A DNA stretch of 64,000 nucleotides from Taurinivorans muris (GTDB lineage Bacteria > Desulfobacterota > Desulfovibrionia > Desulfovibrionales > Desulfovibrionaceae), in assembly GCF_025232395.1 (NCBI RefSeq), contig NZ_CP065938.1, positions 1,302,001-1,366,000 on the forward strand, read 5' to 3'. The position numbers and the translations under genes are program-made. Under the pieces are notes generated by a model, which worked only from the letters and a program-made list of their open reading frames with translations, made no database searches and had not been told where the DNA came from. This document shows, piece after piece, positions 51,458 through 60,046 of this stretch. How positions within the stretch are numbered: the stretch's first letter is position 1; every line of letters begins with the position of its first letter.

Positions 51458-53737
51458 TTATCTCTTCATGTTGATAACGGTTTCAAGCATGGTGTCAACC
51501 GTTGTGACCATTTTGCTGTTTGATTGGTAACCGCGCTGGGTTGAAATCATGTAAACCATTTCTGTGGCAAGGTCGACGTTGGATTGTTCAAGGGTGTAAC
51601 TTGCTATATCGCCTAAGCCGCTGTTGCCTGCGGCACCCATTTTAGGATAGCCGGAAGCTCTTGTTTCGGAATAAAGGTTGTTGCCTTCGCGGCGCAGGCC
51701 TTGGGTGTTCACAAAGTCATACATGGTGATTTGCCAAAGGGGAAGGGTTACGCCGTTTGAATAAACGCCGTTCAATATACCGTCGGAATCGACTTCCCAG
51801 CTTGTGAGGTCACCGAAACCGTAACCGTTTTGAGCGTTGGAGCTTGAGAAAGCACCGTCAAGGTTGGTGGAAGCATAAGCTTCAATCACGGCAGGTTCTG
51901 TGAAATCAGCTAAAAGGTTGGCGTTGGCCGGATCCGCGGCGGAATACATATACAAATTCTTCGGAGAAGCTTTTTGCACGGCGTTTGTAATGGCATTTGA
52001 CACTGCCGCTAAAGTGCCCGGGTCGGTAAAGCTGATATCCGTGCCAAGAGTTGCCGTCGTTCCGTCAGCAAGAGTTGCCGTTCCGTTTCTCAAATCAATA
52101 GTGATGTCCTGTGTTCCCTGATTGCCTGCGTTATCCACATAATTGCCTGCTTTAACTTTTACCGTCTGAACATTATACAATTCGAGGCTTCTCCACATAT
52201 CGGCAATGGTAACCGTTCCGCCAGCCTTGTACTGGATAGCCGCCGTGGCATCGCCCTGAATATTTGTTAACAATGTATTCGTATCGGCTGGAACAGTTCC
52301 CCACAGGCTCAATCCGCTGACATCATAACGGCCGGTATTGATATTCCATTTGTCGTCCAATGAAGCGTCATACGTTTGATTCAGGAGAATGAATTCCGAA
52401 CCGGTTGAAGGATCGTTCGCTTTATAGGCATTATTGAAAACATATGCATCAACGTTGAGGTCGGCGAGACTGCCTTGAGAAGACCAAGGTTGGGAAAGGT
52501 TGCTTGCACGAAGACCGAAGTTGATTTCCGTATTGTATTTTGCGCCGTTTTGGGTTCCGGAAGTCTGAGCGTCCAAAATACCGCTGAAGTTCGGGACGAC
52601 GATCGGATAACCGCTGCTGGAAACGGGAGCGGGTTCCCAGTTGTTCATATCTGTCGGGTCAAGGCTGATAACATCCAAGTTATTCAATCCGCCCGCAGGG
52701 TCGGCTATGGATTCAAAAGAACCCGGGTTCTTTTCGGGAGTTTGCGTTCCGCCCCATGTGTAGGCTGATTGGTTCACAATGGCGCCTGCGGAGTTGAATG
52801 TGAGCGTGCCCGCCATGAGAAGTCCGCCTGCAGAAGTTGCGTTCACGTTTTTCAATTCACCGGTTGCCGTATCAAAGAATTGTCTTTTGTCTTCGGCAGG
52901 GTCCATGGTTACGATATATTCCCAAATTTCCTCACCGGAAGCGCCGCCTTCGTAATCGGTGCTTGAAACCTTATCAAAATATACGGTAACAGTGTGTTTT
53001 ACGCCCGCTTCATCGAAAATCTGCATGGTTGTCTGTTCCGCATAGGAAGTCTGGGCAAGAGGAGGAACATTGTTGGCACGTTCCACATCATTGCCGTTCC
53101 ATTGCTTAAAGAGGGCGGCAAAGGGGTTTTCGGTATTGACGGCGTTATCGCCGCCGGATTTCGGAAGCTGAACCTTGAAGTCCATTTTTGTGGTTTGTTG
53201 CGGGAAAACTGTGAAGGTATCAAGCTGAATATCAGTCGGAACGCCTGAACCTTTGATGGGGGAAGTAGAACCTTTTGCAGCGTTAACCATTTGGGCGTTA
53301 CCGCCGGTCGCCTGCATGACGCCGCCGGAGTTGTCAATTCTCCAGCCTTGCAAAGCAAAACCGTTGGGGTCTTTCAAGTAACCTTCCTTGTCAAAAGTAA
53401 AGTTACCGGCCCTTGTGTAGTATGTTTCATCGGAACCGACAGCCTGCACTTGGAAAAATCCTCTGCCTTCGATGGCGAGGTCGGTTGCGTTTGTCGTGCT
53501 TTCAAAAGGACCTTGGTGGAAGTTGCCGATAATGGTGCCAACCTTTACGCCTCGGCCGATTTGGGTCTGACCTGCAAGACTGTGCGCATCCTGATAAACA
53601 AAGTCTGCGAAGTCCATGCGCTGGCTTTTGAAACCTACTGTGTTTATGTTGGCGATGTTGTTACCGACAACGTTCATCTTTTCACCGTGAGCCAAAAGAC
53701 CGGAAACACCAGTCCATAATGTTGAAGTTACGCTCAT
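51458..53737 (-). CDS. flgE: Flagellar hook protein FlgE
   Basis: A 759-residue hook subunit. The N-terminal part has the rod/hook signature (MNVVGNNIANINTVGFKSQRMDF) and the C-terminal ends with a helix (SNSKMVTTVDTMLETVINMKR) as in all FlgE proteins. The protein is longer than the 400-residue enteric type, with added outer domains between about residues 200 and 620 that are rich in Asn, Thr and Gly; similar growth is common in hooks of this group. It is the last gene of the fliK-flgD-flgE operon, 60 bases after flgD. Confidence 0.95.
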   Translation of the reverse strand: MSVTSTLWTGVSGLLAHGEKMNVVGNNIANINTVGFKSQRMDFADFVYQDAHSLAGQTQIGRGVKVGTIIGNFHQGPFESTTNATDLAIEGRGFFQVQAVGSDETYYTRAGNFTFDKEGYLKDPNGFALQGWRIDNSGGVMQATGGNAQMVNAAKGSTSPIKGSGVPTDIQLDTFTVFPQQTTKMDFKVQLPKSGGDNAVNTENPFAALFKQWNGNDVERANNVPPLAQTSYAEQTTMQIFDEAGVKHTVTVYFDKVSSTDYEGGASGEEIWEYIVTMDPAEDKRQFFDTATGELKNVNATSAGGLLMAGTLTFNSAGAIVNQSAYTWGGTQTPEKNPGSFESIADPAGGLNNLDVISLDPTDMNNWEPAPVSSSGYPIVVPNFSGILDAQTSGTQNGAKYNTEINFGLRASNLSQPWSSQGSLADLNVDAYVFNNAYKANDPSTGSEFILLNQTYDASLDDKWNINTGRYDVSGLSLWGTVPADTNTLLTNIQGDATAAIQYKAGGTVTIADMWRSLELYNVQTVKVKAGNYVDNAGNQGTQDITIDLRNGTATLADGTTATLGTDISFTDPGTLAAVSNAITNAVQKASPKNLYMYSAADPANANLLADFTEPAVIEAYASTNLDGAFSSSNAQNGYGFGDLTSWEVDSDGILNGVYSNGVTLPLWQITMYDFVNTQGLRREGNNLYSETRASGYPKMGAAGNSGLGDIASYTLEQSNVDLATEMVYMISTQRGYQSNSKMVTTVDTMLETVINMKR

Positions 53738-53797
53738 AATAATTCTCCTTACCTTGCAATATTTTTTTCTATCCCCTCAGATAGATTTTTGGTTATG

Positions 53798-55078
53798 TTA
53801 CTGGCTGATTAAGCCTTGCATATAATTGTTGATTGCGCTTGAGGCCTTTTGCTTCAAAGTCGGAGCTGTTGCCGGCGCTGCGTTTTTCAATCCGTCGGCA
53901 AGGGCTTGGCTGAAAGTCTTTTGCTGCGGAGCCGCATTTCTTGCAAAAAAAGCAGCAGGTTCGGCAGTTCCGCCGGAACTTTCAATCACCTTTGAAGTAT
54001 CCAAGATTTCAATGGTTATTTTCTTATCACCCGTATAGGTCCATTGGTTCTTGCCTGCGTCTTTCCAGTTGTTTTGCCAGCTTGCGGCAGTCATATCGAG
54101 CTTGCCGTCCGTAATGGTCACACCAAGCTTTTCAAGAGCGTTCATGCTTTGCATACCTGCCGCGTCAGCACCGCGGATAACGGCTTCAATATGTTGGTAG
54201 TTGTCTTGCAGTTCGCCGTTTGCAATGAGGAAGTCGAAACCTTCGCCGCCGTCCACAAGCTTGTCGAAACTGTCGTAAACAATAATATCGTTGCCTGCGC
54301 CCGCTGAAATGGTATCTATGGCGCCTTCTTCACCGACGATGTAATCGTCACCGTCAGAACCGATATAATCTTTTCCTTGCGTTGCAGAACCCGTGTTTGT
54401 TGCTTCAAGAACTTCGCGCACATTGCTCAAAAGAACGGATCTTCCGCCTGTGAGGCTCAAATAGTATTGACCGTTATAAGAACTTGTGCCGGTAACGCGG
54501 CCTGATACTGAAGTATCGATATAAACCATGTCGCCCGCGCTGTTCTTGCCGGTAAGAGCCACGGTATAGGTACCGTCAGGAGCATTGGAACCGTCGGTCT
54601 TCTTGCCGTCCCATACGAAATCATGAATACCTGCGGACTGCGCGCCTAAATTTACGGTACGGATGATATTTCCGGAAGCGTCCAGGATATTGATGGAACA
54701 GGAAGCCATTTCTTCGCTGCCTGCAAATTGAATGAGAGAAACATCATCGCCGGACTTGCTGATGCCGTAACCGCGGGCAGAAACTTCCTTACCGATGTAA
54801 TTGGTAATGCTGATTGAAGTCTGCATCGCCGTTTCATTTATCAGATTGGTGATGTTCTCATTGGTTTGCATGGATTGTTCCAATGCGGAGAATTGCGCCA
54901 ATTGCGCGATAAATTCCTTATCTTCCATAGGGTTCAGCGGATCCTGATATTGGAATTGCGTGACAAGCAACATCAAGAAAGCTTCCTTATCAAGGTCGGA
55001 CTTACCGGTTTTCTTATTATTCTCACCAGAATTGTTGTATGCGCTGTCCAATGCTGTGTTGCCGCCAACGTTACTCAT
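53798..55078 (-). CDS. flgD: Hook assembly protein FlgD with an RTX-like insertion
   Basis: A 426-residue hook-cap protein, nearly twice the usual 230. Residues about 1-80 match FlgD (DKEAFLMLLVTQFQYQDPLNPMEDKEFIAQLAQFSALEQ). An Ig-like part follows with NLGAQSAGIHDFVWDGKKTDG and PDGTYTVAL. Residues about 232-282 contain RTX-type repeats (GSDGDDYIVGEEGA, SAGAGNDIIVYD, DGGEGFDFLI) that resemble calcium-binding nonapeptides of toxins and S-layer proteins. The C-terminal tail is Ala- and Gln-rich. The role of the repeat block is not known; it could bind calcium outside the cell during assembly. Confidence 0.88.
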   Translation of the reverse strand: MSNVGGNTALDSAYNNSGENNKKTGKSDLDKEAFLMLLVTQFQYQDPLNPMEDKEFIAQLAQFSALEQSMQTNENITNLINETAMQTSISITNYIGKEVSARGYGISKSGDDVSLIQFAGSEEMASCSINILDASGNIIRTVNLGAQSAGIHDFVWDGKKTDGSNAPDGTYTVALTGKNSAGDMVYIDTSVSGRVTGTSSYNGQYYLSLTGGRSVLLSNVREVLEATNTGSATQGKDYIGSDGDDYIVGEEGAIDTISAGAGNDIIVYDSFDKLVDGGEGFDFLIANGELQDNYQHIEAVIRGADAAGMQSMNALEKLGVTITDGKLDMTAASWQNNWKDAGKNQWTYTGDKKITIEILDTSKVIESSGGTAEPAAFFARNAAPQQKTFSQALADGLKNAAPATAPTLKQKASSAINNYMQGLISQ

Positions 55079-55090
55079 AATAAAATCTCA

Positions 55091-57016
55091 CTAAGCTATA
55101 ATATGAAGACCTTGCAAGGAAGTATTTTCCTTTCCGGCCGTTATACTTCCCATATTATGCATATTGTGTGCCAAACTATCTTCACTGGAAGAGTTTTTCC
55201 TTGCTAACGCACGTAAGTAATTGAGATTTTGAAGATTTTCCCTAAAAGCCTGTTCGCTGTTGTGTTGCTGCATGCTTTCCCAATTTTGCCCTGTCTGGCT
55301 GTCTGAATGGTTGGAAAGCCCCACTTCCACATCGATGTTTTCAACCTTGAAGCCTTGATTTTCAAGCTCTTGGCGGATAGTGTCCAACTGCTGGTTGATA
55401 AGGGAGGCGCTTTCCGCCTTGTCCGCTTGGATAACGGCATTAATTTCCCCGTTCTTCATGGTAAGCACAACAGCCATTTGTCCAAGTTCCACAGGATTTA
55501 AAGAAACTTCCAAACGCTTCGCGCCGCTCTTCATCATGGTCAGCACGGTATCCTGCACTTGCGTGCGTAAGTTTTCAGCCGTATCGGAAAAATTTGCAGT
55601 CTGCACGTTTTCAAAAACCGGACCTGCCTGCACATTTTGTGCACCTGCCATGCCCGCCATTCTTTCCGCGCTGTGCTCTTCATTCCTGCTGCCGGAAAAC
55701 GTATCGGAATGTTCTTTCTTGTTTTCCTGAGTATTTTTTACCGCTTCAACAGGACTGAAGCGTTCCGCCTGTTCCCTGCTTTGTTCCTTTTCTTCCGTCT
55801 TGCCGGCAAAAAACTTATCTTCTGCCTTTGCCGCCGCATCCCGTTCATCACGCACTATATTGGCGATGAGCGAGTTTTCCTGCTTCGCTTCCGCAAGCAC
55901 ATCGGTATCGCTCAGGCTGTCGGCTTGCTTGGTCACAATGCCCGGTTCCGCTTCATTTTGCGGGACAGCTGCCGCATTTTGCTTTACGGAAGAATGTTGC
56001 GCAGTCTCCGTATCCTGATTATTTTGAACGGGCTTTTGCGCTTGGGCGGACTTGTTCCGGCTGTCCTTTTCCTCGAGTTTTCTGCCGTTTACCGTACTGC
56101 GGTTTAAATCTTCGCCCATGACCTTGGTAATGACCGTATCTTCAATAAGAGTCTTTGAATATAAGACTTCCTTATTTTCCAACATCAAAGCGCGGCGTTC
56201 CTCCGCCTCTCTCTTTTGGGCGGATTCATACAAAGGCTTGAGGTTTTGCTCCAAGCTTTTCTTCATTACCGCAAAATCATTGGTCTTTGTTTCCAATAAC
56301 GCCTGCGCGTCCTTAAATATCGCGTCCACCTGCGTGTTTGATAACGGCTTATTCTTGTCAAACGAAGCAAGGGTTTGCTGCATAGCCTTTTGCATATCTT
56401 CCGGAAGCCCCAGCGCCTTGCCGAGAGCTGAAAGTTCTTCCTTGCTCAGGGTTGTGGGATTTTGCTTAATGGAAGCGAGAAAGTTCTTCATACCGGAAAG
56501 AGAGTCCTGAAAGCGGATACTGTCGTACAATACTGTCGGCTGATTGGGGTTTGCCCTGCCTGCCAAATTTTGCAGATAAGCGATTTCATTTGTGTCAAGC
56601 GCCGCATTTCCGCCCTTTGTGCTTTGCGAAAGAACGGAAAGCAGGTCTTTCAGCGTGGGACCGGTCGGGCTGTTCATAATATCAGCCAAAGCGTTTTGAG
56701 CTTCCATGCAAACATTGTCATTTTGAAACGCCTGTGCCAGCTTGGTCAATTCCTCTTGATTGAAACGGGGTTCTTGCGGAGCAAAAAAGGAATAAATTTC
56801 CGCTTTCACGGAATAAGGAGAATTTTTTTCCTCATCACCATGAGAGGAATCATCATCCTTATCACGCTTTGCATAACGTTCCCCGCCGCTGTCCGCTTCA
56901 GATAACGCGCTGTCTAACTCATTGGAAAAATTAGACATTGAATTGCCTTGAGCCGTATAATCGGTAAAAATCGTTTCAGTATTCACGGTATCGGTTGAAA
57001 TAGGCATTAATTGCAT
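55091..57016 (-). CDS. fliK: Flagellar hook-length control protein FliK
   Basis: A 641-residue secreted ruler protein of the flagellar hook. The first 500 residues are polar, rich in Gln, Glu, Lys and Asn, and have no clear fold. The C-terminal domain is typical of FliK: TMMKSGAKRLEVSLNPVELGQMAVVLTMKNGEINAVIQADKAESASLINQQLDTIRQELENQGFKVENIDV is the export-switching part at about 500-575 (quoted in fragments: RLEVSLNPVELGQ, ELENQGFKVENIDVEV). The start at 57016 is chosen because AAAGGAG lies just before it. It heads the hook operon and has a sigma-54 promoter at 57041-57056. Confidence 0.88.
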   Translation of the reverse strand: MQLMPISTDTVNTETIFTDYTAQGNSMSNFSNELDSALSEADSGGERYAKRDKDDDSSHGDEEKNSPYSVKAEIYSFFAPQEPRFNQEELTKLAQAFQNDNVCMEAQNALADIMNSPTGPTLKDLLSVLSQSTKGGNAALDTNEIAYLQNLAGRANPNQPTVLYDSIRFQDSLSGMKNFLASIKQNPTTLSKEELSALGKALGLPEDMQKAMQQTLASFDKNKPLSNTQVDAIFKDAQALLETKTNDFAVMKKSLEQNLKPLYESAQKREAEERRALMLENKEVLYSKTLIEDTVITKVMGEDLNRSTVNGRKLEEKDSRNKSAQAQKPVQNNQDTETAQHSSVKQNAAAVPQNEAEPGIVTKQADSLSDTDVLAEAKQENSLIANIVRDERDAAAKAEDKFFAGKTEEKEQSREQAERFSPVEAVKNTQENKKEHSDTFSGSRNEEHSAERMAGMAGAQNVQAGPVFENVQTANFSDTAENLRTQVQDTVLTMMKSGAKRLEVSLNPVELGQMAVVLTMKNGEINAVIQADKAESASLINQQLDTIRQELENQGFKVENIDVEVGLSNHSDSQTGQNWESMQQHNSEQAFRENLQNLNYLRALARKNSSSEDSLAHNMHNMGSITAGKENTSLQGLHIIA

Positions 57017-57040
57017 GGCAAACTCCTTTGCCTGTATAAA

Positions 57041-57056
57041 AGCAAATACCATGCCA
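57041..57056 (-). promoter_or_regulatory. Sigma-54 promoter of the hook operon
   Basis: On the minus strand TGGCAT-GGTAT-TTGCT has the invariant GG and GC exactly 12 bases apart, very close to the consensus TGGCAC-N5-TTGCW. Transcription would start near 57030, about 15 bases before the fliK ATG. Sigma-54 control of middle flagellar genes is well known in related bacteria. Confidence 0.78.
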
Positions 57057-57200
57057 CTTTCGTTTCATGTGTCCTTTCCGCAAAAAATCACAAAAGTATT
57101 ATAAAAAATAAAATTATTCCAACAAGATACAATATTTATCAAATACATAAAAAAAATATATACAAAACCAATCTCTTTCTATAAAATATTTGAGCAATCC

Positions 57201-57232
57201 GTATCAACTTCATTTTTTTAAGGATTTGATAC
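57201..57232 (+). promoter_or_regulatory. Inverted repeat before the second NhaC-family gene
   Basis: GTATCAA (57201-57207) and TTGATAC (57226-57232) lie 24 to 55 bases before the ATG at 57256, with an 18-base spacer. They could be an operator or form a hairpin in the leader. Confidence 0.35.
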
Positions 57233-57255
57233 AAAGTTTCATTTGAGAGGCAGTT

Positions 57256-58788
57256 ATGGACCCATATTATGCAGGGTGGCTTTCCATTGTTCCACCTGTT
57301 TTGGCTATTGTGCTCGCCCTTATCACCAAAGAAGTCTTTTCTTCGCTTCTTCTCGGTATTTTAAGCGGCGCACTGATTTATTCCATTGGCGTTGATGCCG
57401 ATTTCGTAGCTATCCACACTATTGACGTGACGTTCAAAACCATGGCTGAAAGAATCGATTTCAACATCATTCTTTTCTGCAGTCTGCTCGGAGCGTTGGT
57501 TTACGTTATTTCTTTGGCGGGCGGCACAAAAGCTTACGGCGTTTGGGCTACAAAACGCATTCGCAGCAGAAAAGCCGCCATGCTCTCCACCGGAGGACTC
57601 GGAGCAGCCATTTTCATTGACGATTATTTCAACTGCCTTACCGTGGGTACCGTTATGCGTCCCGTGACGGACAACTATAAAATTTCCCGCGCAAAATTAG
57701 CCTATATCATCGACTCCACAGCCGCCCCCATCTGCATTATCGCACCTATTTCAAGCTGGGCAGCCGCAGTTGGCAGCAACCTTAAGGCGACCGGCGCTTT
57801 CGACAGCGATTTTGCGGCGTTTGTAGCGACCATTCCTTATAACTTTTACGCTATCTTGGCTCTTGTCATGGTCTTCATGGTCTGCATGGGGAACTTCGAT
57901 TTCGGTCCCATGTTCAAAGCGGAAAAACAAGCCCGTGAAGAAGGCGTCATCGGCGATACGGATAATCAGAACCATCAGCTCAACGCCTCCAACCGCGGCA
58001 CTATTTACGACATGCTCATCCCCATTGTCAGCCTGATTGTTTTCGCCACCCTCGCCCTTTTATACAGCGGCGGGTATTTCGGCGACGACCCCGCCTACCA
58101 TACCCTGGGAGCCGCCTTCGGGAACTGTTCCGCCGCACCTTCCTTGGTTTGGGGCAGTTTCGGAGCTTTGACCGTCGCGTTTTTCCTTTTCGTACCCCGC
58201 GGTCTCTTGACACTGCATTCCTTTATGGACGGCGCAACGGAAGGTATCAAAGCCATGCTCCCCGCAAATATGATTTTGGTGCTCGCATGGACTATCAGCG
58301 GTGTTTGCCGCAACCTCCTGCAAACCCCAGAGTTTGTAAAAACCCTGTTTGAAGCCGACGGCGGAGCAACTGCCGGCTTCCTGCCCGCATTCATCTTTAT
58401 CGTGGCAGGCTTCTTAAGCTTCTCAACCGGTACGGCTTGGGGAACCTTCGGTATCTTAATTCCGATAGTCGTTCCCGTGGCGCAGGCTATCAATCCGGAA
58501 ATCATTACGGTTTGCCTTTCCGCAACCTTGGCAGGTTCCGTTTTCGGCGACCACTGCTCCCCCATTTCCGACACAACCATTCTTTCCAGCGCAGGCGCGG
58601 GCTGCAACCATGTGCAGCACGTTTCCACACAGCTGGGTTATGCCATAATCGTTGCCGCATGCAGTTTGGCAGGCTATATCATCGCAGGCTTCACAGATGC
58701 GAATATTTGGCTCAGCCTCGGCGGCGCTTTGCTCATGCTGGTCATAACCGTTTCAATCCTGCACATGCGAAGTGCGAAGCTGGCATAA
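57256..58788 (+). CDS. NhaC-family sodium/proton antiporter-like transporter (second)
   Basis: A 510-residue integral membrane protein of the NhaC family. Motifs seen are FIDDYFNCLTVGTVMRPVTD near residue 118, STAAPICIIAPISSW near 154, FSTGTAWGTFGILIPIVVPVAQ near 380, and GDHCSPISDTTILSSAGAG near 432. The conserved acidic and His residues of the ion path are in place. About 12 helices can be counted. It is longer and only distantly similar to the protein at 13677 and may carry a different substrate. GAGAGG precedes the start. A strong terminator follows. Confidence 0.9.
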   Translation: MDPYYAGWLSIVPPVLAIVLALITKEVFSSLLLGILSGALIYSIGVDADFVAIHTIDVTFKTMAERIDFNIILFCSLLGALVYVISLAGGTKAYGVWATKRIRSRKAAMLSTGGLGAAIFIDDYFNCLTVGTVMRPVTDNYKISRAKLAYIIDSTAAPICIIAPISSWAAAVGSNLKATGAFDSDFAAFVATIPYNFYAILALVMVFMVCMGNFDFGPMFKAEKQAREEGVIGDTDNQNHQLNASNRGTIYDMLIPIVSLIVFATLALLYSGGYFGDDPAYHTLGAAFGNCSAAPSLVWGSFGALTVAFFLFVPRGLLTLHSFMDGATEGIKAMLPANMILVLAWTISGVCRNLLQTPEFVKTLFEADGGATAGFLPAFIFIVAGFLSFSTGTAWGTFGILIPIVVPVAQAINPEIITVCLSATLAGSVFGDHCSPISDTTILSSAGAGCNHVQHVSTQLGYAIIVAACSLAGYIIAGFTDANIWLSLGGALLMLVITVSILHMRSAKLA

Positions 58789-58849
58789 GGGAAATGGTTC
58801 CGACTTTTAGGAACAAATACTGAACGGATTTTTCATGCAAAACAACAGA

Positions 58850-58876
58850 AAGGGGGCATTAAGCTCCCTTTTTTTT
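58850..58876 (+). terminator. Terminator after the NhaC-family gene
   Basis: AAGGGGGC (58850-58857) pairs with GCTCCCTT (58863-58870), with one G-T pair, followed by TTTTTT. Confidence 0.82.
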
Positions 58877-59137
58877 GGACATATCCGACTGCCCGCCAAA
58901 ATTCCGCAATGCCTTCCCCTTTTGCATTTGCCTTCCTTTTTTTCACCCGTTCCGCTTTATTATCAAAAAGAATATGCCGGAAGCACCCTATTGGATGATC
59001 TCCGCCGCTCCGCACGGGCAAATGTGTGTAAAAAAGAAACAATACGGAGTCCAATGTAACATTTTGTCCCATAATTTTATTCTCCAATTCCATACATAAA
59101 AATTGAATATCCAATAATTGCAATATGTTTTTAACTT
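58877..59137. other. Gene-free interval before the secreted protein pair
   Basis: About 260 bases. Short reading frames here have no ribosome site and no conserved features. The only signal seen is the sigma-54-like site at the end of the interval (59138-59153). Confidence 0.4.
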
Positions 59138-59153
59138 TGGTATGCACTTTGCT
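59138..59153 (+). promoter_or_regulatory. Sigma-54-like promoter of the secreted protein pair
   Basis: TGGTAT-GCACT-TTGCT has GG and GC 12 bases apart and keeps the TTGCT of the -12 element. Transcription would begin near 59164, about 30 bases before the ATG at 59193. The -24 half differs from consensus in two positions, so the site is weaker than that of fliK. Confidence 0.6.
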
Positions 59154-59192
59154 ATATTACAGACATACAAAGAAAAATCTCAGGAGCAAACA

Positions 59193-59393
59193 ATGAAAAA
59201 AAATATGATTTTCGCTTCACTGGCACTTACCGCCGCAGTACTTGCCGGCATGAACCATGCATACGCTTATGACTACGGCAACTCCCATAGTGGCATAAAC
59301 CATGAATACGAAGACAACGGAAATACGTACCACCACGGTTTCGGACACGGGCACAGAGAACACGGCGATTGTTATTACGGCAATGCGCAATGA
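59193..59393 (+). CDS. Small secreted His/Gly/Tyr-rich protein
   Basis: A 66-residue protein. A signal peptide covers about residues 1-24 (MIFASLALTAAVLAGM, AYA-YD). The mature part of about 42 residues is rich in His, Gly, Tyr, Asn and Asp (HHGFGHGHREHGD) and has one Cys, which suggests metal binding. Its leader is very similar to that of the next protein, and the His/Gly/Tyr-rich segment resembles that protein's N-terminal part, so it looks like a duplicated and shortened copy. The ribosome site AGGAG is present. The next gene starts 81 bases downstream. Confidence 0.72.
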   Translation: MKKNMIFASLALTAAVLAGMNHAYAYDYGNSHSGINHEYEDNGNTYHHGFGHGHREHGDCYYGNAQ

Positions 59394-59474
59394 CAAATTA
59401 CGTTCACCGTCCAAATACCGGTGATACCTATAACCAAACTCTACTGACAACGAAAAAACAATGAGGAATTATTT

Positions 59475-59993
59475 ATGAAAAAAAGCATGATTTTCGGAAC
59501 ACTGGCAATTATGGCGATGACAGCGGCAGGCGCAGGCATAGCCGGCGCCCATAACCCTTATCATGACGGATACCGCAGCGGATACCACCGCAATTATGAA
59601 TACGGACACGGCAATTACGGCTGCGACGGTTACAGGACCCCCCATATGTTCCGCGGCAGAAACAACGCCTATTACAATGACAATTATCAGGAAAACACAC
59701 TCACAAAAGAACAAATCAGCCAATTGGACGAAATGCGTGAAAAGCACTTCAAAACCATGCAGCCTCTTTTTGAGGAACTTCGTCTAAAAAATATGGAACT
59801 TGACGTATTCCGCAGCAATCCCAATGTAAAACCGGACCAGCTGGACAAACTTGTCAGAGAAATCATTGCGCTTGAAAACAAAGTTGATTCCGAAAGACAA
59901 AATTTCAGAAGCCAAATAGGAGAAAAATTCGGCATTGAATATTCCCGCGGCATGGGCAGACCGATGTACAGAATGTACGATAACGGCAATTAA
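59475..59993 (+). CDS. Periplasmic Spy/ZraP-like metal-stress protein
   Basis: A 172-residue protein with a signal peptide (about 1-25, ending AGA) followed by a His/Tyr/Gly-rich segment of about 45 residues and then a helical domain. The latter includes LTKEQISQLDEMREKHFKTMQPLFEELRLKNMEL and a second helix DQLDKLVREIIALENKVDSERQNFRSQ, as in the Spy, CpxP and ZraP families. ZraP is a zinc-linked periplasmic chaperone whose gene is read from a sigma-54 promoter in enterobacteria, matching the sigma-54-like site upstream. GAGGA precedes the start. Zinc or copper stress is the likely signal, by inference. Confidence 0.8.
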   Translation: MKKSMIFGTLAIMAMTAAGAGIAGAHNPYHDGYRSGYHRNYEYGHGNYGCDGYRTPHMFRGRNNAYYNDNYQENTLTKEQISQLDEMREKHFKTMQPLFEELRLKNMELDVFRSNPNVKPDQLDKLVREIIALENKVDSERQNFRSQIGEKFGIEYSRGMGRPMYRMYDNGN

Positions 59994-60014
59994 TCGGAAA
60001 CTTACCTGCATAAC

Positions 60015-60046
60015 AAAAAAATCGGGGAAATTCTCCGATTTTTTTT
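60015..60046. terminator. Bidirectional terminator between the ZraP-like gene and the methyltransferase
   Basis: AAAAATCGGGGAA pairs with TTCTCCGATTTTT, with A-rich and T-rich ends, between convergent genes. Confidence 0.85.
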
